Positions 8,105 through 11,997 of a stretch of DNA of 11,997 nt are shown here, piece by piece. Source of the stretch: JANMMJ01 sp031373255 (GTDB lineage: Bacteria > Pseudomonadota > Alphaproteobacteria > Rhizobiales > Aestuariivirgaceae); assembly GCA_031373255.1 (NCBI GenBank), contig JANMMJ010000279.1, forward strand, positions 1-11,997, in the 5' to 3' direction. Position numbers and translations under genes: made by a program. Numbering within the stretch: position 1 is the first letter of the stretch; each line of letters starts with the position of its first letter. The notes beneath the pieces are model-generated. The model did not search any database, was not told the DNA's origin, and saw only the letters and a program-made list of their open reading frames with translations.

Positions 8105-9571
8105 TCACCACCACGGAGTGGCGGCGAATGTACCGGCCGCCTGCTCGATCACGGCAGCAGTCTGAAAAAGGGTTTCCTCGTCGAAGGGCCGGCCAATCAG
8201 CTGCAGGCCAAGCGGAAGTCCATCGCCCGAAAGTCCTGCTGGCACGGCAATGCCGGGAAGGCCAACCATGTTTACCGTCACCGTGAAGATGTCGTTCAGA
8301 TACATCTGGACGGGATCCGTAATCTCGCCGGGCGCAAAGGCCGGGCTGGGTGTCGCCGGTGTGAGCACCACGTCAACCTTGTTCCATGCTTCGTCGAAAT
8401 CGCGCTTGATGAGGGTGCGGACCTTTTGCGCGCGTACGTAATAGGCATCATAGTAACCGGCGGAAAGCACATAGGTGCCAATCATGATGCGCCGCTGCAC
8501 CTCGCGCCCAAAGCCAGCGGCCCGTGAATTTTCATACTGCGAGACGATATCGTCACCGGGCACGCGCAATCCGTAGCGCACGCCGTCATAACGGGCCAGG
8601 TTCGAGGAGGCCTCGGCGGGAGCCACGATATAATAGGCGGGGAGCGCATACTTTGTGTGCGGCATCGAGATTTCGACAATCTCGGCCCCCCGCGCCTTCA
8701 GCCACTGCGCGCCCTTGCTCCACAAGGCGTCAATCTCGGGCATGGCGCCGTCGATCCGGTATTCTCTGGGGATTCCTACTTTCAAACCTTTGATCGATTT
8801 GCCGATCGCGGCTTCGTAATCGGGAACCGGCCGGTCAACTGAGGTCGTGTCCTTGGGGTCCACGCTTGCCATCGACTTGAGCATGATGGCCGCGTCGCGA
8901 ACATCACGCGCAATCGGTCCCGCCTGATCCAGCGACGATGCAAACGCCACGATACCCCACCGCGAGCATCGCCCATAAGTCGGCTTGATGCCGACTGTAC
9001 CCGTAAATGCCGCGGGCTGCCGGATCGAACCGCCAGTATCCGTCGCGGTCGCTGCAGCACAAATATGTGAGGCGACGGCCGATGCTGAACCGCCGGATGA
9101 ACCACCAGGAACCAGCGCCGCGTTTGAATTCGCACGGCGCCAGGGGTTGATCACATTGCCGTAATAGCTCGTCTCGTTCGATGACCCCATGGCAAACTCA
9201 TCCATGTTGAGCTTGCCGAGCATCACAGCGCCATCGCGCCAGAGATTTGACGAAACAGTAGATTCATACGTGGGCTTGAACCCGTCCAGCACATGGCTGC
9301 ACGCCTGTGTGTGAACGCCTTTGGTAGCGAACAGATCCTTGATGCCGAGGGGGATACCTTCCAGTGCTCCTGCTTCGCCTTTTGACAGTCGAACGTCCGA
9401 TGCCCTGGCCATGTCCCGTGCCTTGTCGGGCGTTTCGACGATGTAGGCATTGAGAATGCGCGCCTTTTCCATCGCTGCGAGATAGGCCTCGGTCAGTTCA
9501 ACCGCGGAGAATGCCTTTTTGCGCAAGCCATCGCGGGCCGCAGAAATGGTGAGGGATGTGAGTGAGGTCAT
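8105..9571 (-). CDS. gatA: Glutamyl-/aspartyl-tRNA amidotransferase subunit A
   Basis: The 488-residue product carries the amidase signature with a complete Ser-cisSer-Lys triad: K78 in GIKDLF, S158 in GGSSGGS, and S182 in TDTGGSIRQPAAFTG. The S158-S182 spacing is the one normal for GatA. GatA hydrolyses glutamine and channels ammonia to GatB, which amidates mischarged Glu-tRNA(Gln) or Asp-tRNA(Asn). Motifs specific to GatA rather than generic amidases include NMDEFAMGSSNE (122-133), GTVGIKPTYGR and FASSLDQAGP. The ATG at 9571 lies 32 bp after gatC; only a weak purine tract (GAGACCAGAG) precedes it. The gene that follows is sdhE, not gatB, so the third subunit must be encoded elsewhere. The call is firm, given the paired gatC and the intact motifs. 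Confidence 0.97.
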   Translation of the reverse strand: MTSLTSLTISAARDGLRKKAFSAVELTEAYLAAMEKARILNAYIVETPDKARDMARASDVRLSKGEAGALEGIPLGIKDLFATKGVHTQACSHVLDGFKPTYESTVSSNLWRDGAVMLGKLNMDEFAMGSSNETSYYGNVINPWRRANSNAALVPGGSSGGSASAVASHICAAATATDTGGSIRQPAAFTGTVGIKPTYGRCSRWGIVAFASSLDQAGPIARDVRDAAIMLKSMASVDPKDTTSVDRPVPDYEAAIGKSIKGLKVGIPREYRIDGAMPEIDALWSKGAQWLKARGAEIVEISMPHTKYALPAYYIVAPAEASSNLARYDGVRYGLRVPGDDIVSQYENSRAAGFGREVQRRIMIGTYVLSAGYYDAYYVRAQKVRTLIKRDFDEAWNKVDVVLTPATPSPAFAPGEITDPVQMYLNDIFTVTVNMVGLPGIAVPAGLSGDGLPLGLQLIGRPFDEETLFQTAAVIEQAAGTFAATPWW

Positions 9572-9603
9572 TGTGTTTTGCTCTGGTCTCGGAAGGAAAT
9601 GCG

Positions 9604-9891
9604 CTATTCCACAACCTTGGGCACCATGAAGAAACTGTCGTCGCGGGCTGGCGCATTCTTGACGATGTCTTCGGGATAGCCGCCGTCGGTCACTTCGTCT
9701 TTTCGCATTTTCATTTTCACCGCCACGATCGAAGTCAGTGGCTCCACTTGCGAGACGTCCACTTCATTCAACTGCTCGATCCAGCTCAAGATGGTGTTCA
9801 ACTCGCCTTCGAGCTTTGGCACGTCCTCATCTTTCACCTTGATGCGCGCAAGCCGCGCAATGCGCCTCACTGTCGCCTGATCGACCGGCAT
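9604..9891 (-). CDS. gatC: Glutamyl-/aspartyl-tRNA amidotransferase subunit C
   Basis: The 95-residue product matches GatC in length and in its ordered signatures. It has the N-terminal VRRIARLARIKV helix, then LEGELNTILSWIEQLNEVDVSQVEPLTS at about 28-55. The C-terminal arm contains RKDEVTDGG and ends in FFMVPKVVE, which is typical. GatC is a small structural subunit that wraps around and stabilises the GatA-GatB interface. An AGGGAA ribosome site lies 7-8 nt upstream of the ATG at 9891. It follows the GNAT gene by 42 bp and precedes gatA by 32 bp. I see no promoter in the upstream gap, so cotranscription with the two upstream genes is likely. Confidence 0.96.
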   Translation of the reverse strand: MPVDQATVRRIARLARIKVKDEDVPKLEGELNTILSWIEQLNEVDVSQVEPLTSIVAVKMKMRKDEVTDGGYPEDIVKNAPARDDSFFMVPKVVE

Positions 9892-9933
9892 ATTCGAGTT
9901 CCCTGTTGAGAAGAGGCGCTGGATAGCACCCGG

Positions 9934-10620
9934 TCACTTCACCCGCAACTTGGCTTTCTGCCGCCCTGCGGCATCAAAATTGCTGTCCTTGAGCCACTCC
10001 TGGAATGCCTTGCGGATCGGCGGCCATTCTTTGTCGATGATGGAAAACCATGCCGTATCGCGATTTCGGCCCTTGATGATGAAATGCTGACGGAATGTTC
10101 CTTCGTAAGTGAACCCGAACCGGTCCGCCGCCTGGCGCGACGGAGCATTGAGCGAATCGCATTTCCATTCGAGACGCCGGACACCCAGTTCATCGAATGC
10201 ATGCCGCATCATCAGGAAGATCGCCTCGGTCGCCTCGCGTGTGCGCTGCATGGCGGGTGAAATCCAGATATGGCCGATTTCGATGACCCCATTTGCGGCG
10301 TCGGCGCGCATGAACGCCCCCATGCCGGCAGCTTTCCCGGTATCATTGCGGACATAGGCGTAAAACCACGGATCGCGCGCCGCTTCCCGGTCCTTCAGCC
10401 ACAGTGAGAATTCTTCGAAAGATTTGAACGGCCCATAGCCCATATAGGTCCAGACATCTCCGTTGGGATCGCTGGTCGCGAACGATTCATAGAGATTCAA
10501 GACATGCTTGGTGGCGGAAACATGCTCAAGCTTGACCCAGCGCCCGAACAGCCAGCGCAAGTCTGGAACATGGCCGGGCGGTACGGGATCGACAGGCAGG
10601 CCAACCGGGCGCTCAGTCAT
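9934..10620 (-). CDS. GNAT family N-acetyltransferase, RimJ/RimL-like
   Basis: From the ATG at 10620 the protein has 228 residues. An in-frame GTG at 10623 would add one residue and is an equally placed start. The fold is read from GRWVKLEHVSATKHVLNLYE, followed by GMGAFMRAD and IEIGHIWISPAMQRTREATEA, the acetyl-CoA-binding loop and helix. A RRLEWKCDSLNAPSRQAADRFGF stretch then gives the usual beta6/beta7 region. The ending EGTFRQH..KGRNRDTAWFSIIDKEWP is characteristic of one GNAT subgroup. The likely reaction is acetyl-CoA-dependent N-acetylation of a protein or small molecule; the substrate cannot be inferred. The start overlaps the stop of the upstream hydrolase (GTGATG/TGATG), so the pair is probably coupled. 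The C-terminal tail is basic and lysine-rich. Confidence 0.9.
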   Translation of the reverse strand: MTERPVGLPVDPVPPGHVPDLRWLFGRWVKLEHVSATKHVLNLYESFATSDPNGDVWTYMGYGPFKSFEEFSLWLKDREAARDPWFYAYVRNDTGKAAGMGAFMRADAANGVIEIGHIWISPAMQRTREATEAIFLMMRHAFDELGVRRLEWKCDSLNAPSRQAADRFGFTYEGTFRQHFIIKGRNRDTAWFSIIDKEWPPIRKAFQEWLKDSNFDAAGRQKAKLRVK

Positions 10621-11327
10621 CACACGGTCACGCTCTCATCGCCTGCCAGGACCTTCACTTTCTTTGCATCTGCTCCCATCGCTTCGAGGAAAGGTTTGGC
10701 GTCTGAAATCACGTATCCTTCGAACGAAGCGTAGTGTGACGGAATGATCGTCTCGAACTGAAAGAAGTTCTTGCAAGCATAGGCCGCCTGGTCTGGCCCC
10801 ATGGTGAAGCGGTCTCCAATCGGCACGATCCCAATGGCCGGTCGGTAGAGTTCGTGCACCAGCTTCATGTCATAGGTCAGGCCCGTATCCCCCATGATGT
10901 AAAGCGTCTTCCCCACTTCCTTTTTCGGCATGATCACAAACCCGGCCGGATGCCCCAGATAGAGCGGCTTTCCGTCGAAAATCATCGACGAGGAATGATG
11001 CGCGTTGGTAAATACGACGTCGAAATCGTCGAAACGGATGCGCCCGCCGTGATTTCCCGGGCTGTAATTCTTGACGCCCTGTGACGCCAGCCAGTTGCAC
11101 ACCTCGAAATTGGAAACCAATGTCGCGCCTGTTGCCTTGAGAATCTCGAGTGAATCGCCCACGTGATCGTCATGCCCGTGGGTGAGCAGGACATGCGTGA
11201 CACCGCGGCTCACCGTCTTGACATTGGACTTTGCAGCCGGATTTCCGGTGATGAACGGATCGACAAGAATGATGGCGCCACCCGTTTCGATACGGAAGGC
11301 GGCATGGCCCAGATATTGGATTTTCAT
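10620..11327 (-). CDS. UPF0173-family metal-dependent hydrolase (metallo-beta-lactamase fold)
   Basis: Using the ATG at 11327 gives 235 residues, near the usual 225-240 for this family. The protein opens MKIQYLGHAAFRIE, then LVDPFITGNP, and has the metal-binding THGHDDHVGD motif (HxHxDH at 50-55). Further family marks are NAHHSSS, MGDTGLTYDMKL and PIGDRFTMGPDQAA. The fold binds two metal ions, usually zinc, and hydrolyses an unknown substrate in the cytoplasm. A good AGGAGA ribosome site lies 7 nt upstream of 11327, which decides this start over an upstream in-frame ATG at 11402 that would add 25 residues with no family match and overlap ruvX. It is the first gene of the six-gene minus-strand run and diverges from ruvX across 73 bp. 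Confidence 0.92.
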   Translation of the reverse strand: MKIQYLGHAAFRIETGGAIILVDPFITGNPAAKSNVKTVSRGVTHVLLTHGHDDHVGDSLEILKATGATLVSNFEVCNWLASQGVKNYSPGNHGGRIRFDDFDVVFTNAHHSSSMIFDGKPLYLGHPAGFVIMPKKEVGKTLYIMGDTGLTYDMKLVHELYRPAIGIVPIGDRFTMGPDQAAYACKNFFQFETIIPSHYASFEGYVISDAKPFLEAMGADAKKVKVLAGDESVTV

Positions 11328-11400
11328 CAGTCTCTCCTGCACTGTTGACCATCTTATCGCAGATTTTGCCCAAGTCTTCCAAGTCGCGTATGAGAGCGCC
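11328..11400. promoter_or_regulatory. Divergent spacer between the UPF0173 hydrolase gene and ruvX
   Basis: These 73 bp must hold the start signals for both divergent units unless the promoters lie inside the genes. A direct repeat CCAAGTC-TT-CCAAGTC (11370-11385) is the only ordered element seen. A weak TTGCCC-17-TATGAG pair on the plus strand would place the ruvX start almost at the mRNA end. No convincing promoter could be chosen for the minus strand by eye. Confidence 0.3.
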
Positions 11401-11859
11401 ATGACCGATCCTGGCTTTGCCGCAGCCGTTGCCGCCCTCCCCCAAAATCAGCCCATCATCGCCCTCGATCTCGGAACCAGGACCATTGGTATCGCCATTT
11501 CGGACCTGACCCGCACCATCGCCTCGCCGCTGCTGACCATCTCTCGCAAGAAATTCACCCAGGATGCCGCAGAGCTGATTGCCATTCTGAAGCGGGAAAA
11601 AGCCGGGCTTATGGTCTTAGGCTTGCCCCTGAACATGGATGGAACCGAAGGTCCCCGGGTGCAATCGACCCGCGCATTTGCCCGCAATCTGGCCAAATTC
11701 ACCGATGTGCCCGTCGTCTACTGGGATGAACGCCTGTCGACCGCTGCGGTGGAACGCGCCATGATCGCCGCTGATGCCAGCAGGGCCAAGCGGGCCGACC
11801 ATATCGACAAGCTGGCCGCCGCCTGGATTTTGCAGGCCGCCCTGGATTCGCTCCGATGA
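11401..11859 (+). CDS. ruvX: Putative pre-16S rRNA nuclease / RuvX (YqgF) family
   Basis: The ATG at 11401 gives 152 residues, normal for YqgF/RuvX. The RNase H-like fold shows D23 in IIALDLGTRTIGIAISD, then GLPLNMDGTEGPRV, then VVYWDERLSTAAVE with its glutamate. The C-terminal aspartate lies in RADHIDKLAAAWILQ, so all the expected acidic active-site positions are present. E. coli YqgF is implicated in 5' processing of pre-16S rRNA, and the family was earlier predicted to be a Holliday junction resolvase. Upstream in-frame sequence back to 11182 is antisense to the hydrolase gene and is not used. A short GAGAG lies 4 nt before the start. The stop overlaps the next ATG by 4 bp (ATGA), tying it to the transporter gene. 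Confidence 0.94.
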   Translation: MTDPGFAAAVAALPQNQPIIALDLGTRTIGIAISDLTRTIASPLLTISRKKFTQDAAELIAILKREKAGLMVLGLPLNMDGTEGPRVQSTRAFARNLAKFTDVPVVYWDERLSTAAVERAMIAADASRAKRADHIDKLAAAWILQAALDSLR

Positions 11860-11997
11860 TTGCCGCGTTCGAGAGCCTTCTGCCCATTTTCGCCCTGATC
11901 GTGCTGGGTTTTGTGCTGCGCTGGCGGCACATCGTGCCTGAGGACATGTGGCGCGGCGTCGAATTGCTGGGTTATTGGGTGTTCTTCCCGGCCCTCC
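11856..11997 (+). CDS. AEC-family transporter, N-terminal part (cut by window edge)
   Basis: The frame begins at the ATG overlapping the ruvX stop (ATGA) and runs open to the right edge, giving 47 residues. The start MIAAFESLLPIFALIVLGFV is a first transmembrane helix with the FESLLPIFALIVLGF pattern common to AEC (auxin efflux carrier) permeases. A short charged loop (RWRHIVPEDMWRGVE) follows, and then the beginning of a second helix (LLGYWVFFPAL), where the conserved FPAL of the family is visible. Members export or exchange organic anions such as malonate in the inner membrane; the substrate here is unknown. It is probably co-translated with ruvX. The family call rests on the first two helices only. 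Confidence 0.8.
   Translation, partial: MIAAFESLLPIFALIVLGFVLRWRHIVPEDMWRGVELLGYWVFFPAL

Noticed and set aside
7544..8527. A 327-codon plus-strand frame spanning the ends of mfd, sdhE and gatA
   Set aside because: It runs antisense through three well-supported genes and their overlaps, so it cannot be a separate conserved gene on present evidence.
11182..11400. N-terminal extension of the ruvX frame upstream of 11401
   Set aside because: The extra residues are antisense to the hydrolase gene; the family alignment begins near residue 18 of the 11401 start.
11328..11402. A 25-residue N-terminal extension of the UPF0173 hydrolase from the ATG at 11402
   Set aside because: The internal ATG at 11327 has a good AGGAGA ribosome site and begins exactly at the conserved MKIQYLGHA segment.

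Overview
The window is a stretch of ordinary chromosomal housekeeping DNA from an alphaproteobacterium, most likely of the Hyphomicrobiales (Rhizobiales). This rests on the gene families and their order: rpoZ, a single long bifunctional Rsh, pyrE and acpS on one strand; GatCA and SdhE; and an Mfd with the alphaproteobacterial DEEQ helicase motif. The DNA is GC-rich throughout. I see no transposase, integrase, phage gene, CRISPR array, tRNA or rRNA, and no stretch of foreign-looking composition. The genus cannot be fixed from what is visible.

Layout. (1) 1-3410, minus strand: rpoZ, then a hairpin, then rsh, pyrE and acpS (acpS is cut by the left edge). The last three are joined by 4-bp ATGA stop/start overlaps, so they are probably translationally coupled. 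(2) 3411-3505: a divergent promoter region with a perfect 14-bp palindrome that overlaps the best -35 hexamer for rpoZ. (3) 3506-4180, plus strand: a DsbA/FrnE-type thioredoxin-fold protein with a CPWC motif, followed by a weak terminator-like hairpin. (4) 4260-4373, plus strand: a 37-residue ORF with a strong Shine-Dalgarno site and one predicted membrane helix; it ends 3 bp from the 3' end of mfd. (5) 4377-11327, minus strand: a compact six-gene run in the order UPF0173 metal-dependent hydrolase, GNAT acetyltransferase, gatC, gatA, sdhE, mfd. (6) 11401-11997, plus strand: ruvX and the start of an AEC-family transporter, overlapping by ATGA and diverging from the hydrolase.

How the genes work together. 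The left operon couples an RNA polymerase subunit (omega, which in many bacteria helps RNA polymerase respond to (p)ppGpp) to the enzyme that makes and degrades (p)ppGpp, and then to pyrimidine and acyl-carrier-protein biosynthesis. The right operon combines tRNA-dependent amidation (GatCA, without GatB in view), succinate dehydrogenase flavinylation (SdhE) and transcription-coupled repair (Mfd). These roles look unrelated apart from being housekeeping functions.

I found no clear previously undescribed system. The items most worth following up are the unannotated-looking 37-residue membrane ORF, the palindrome in the rpoZ/FrnE divergent promoter, and the gatC-gatA-sdhE-mfd arrangement lacking gatB.
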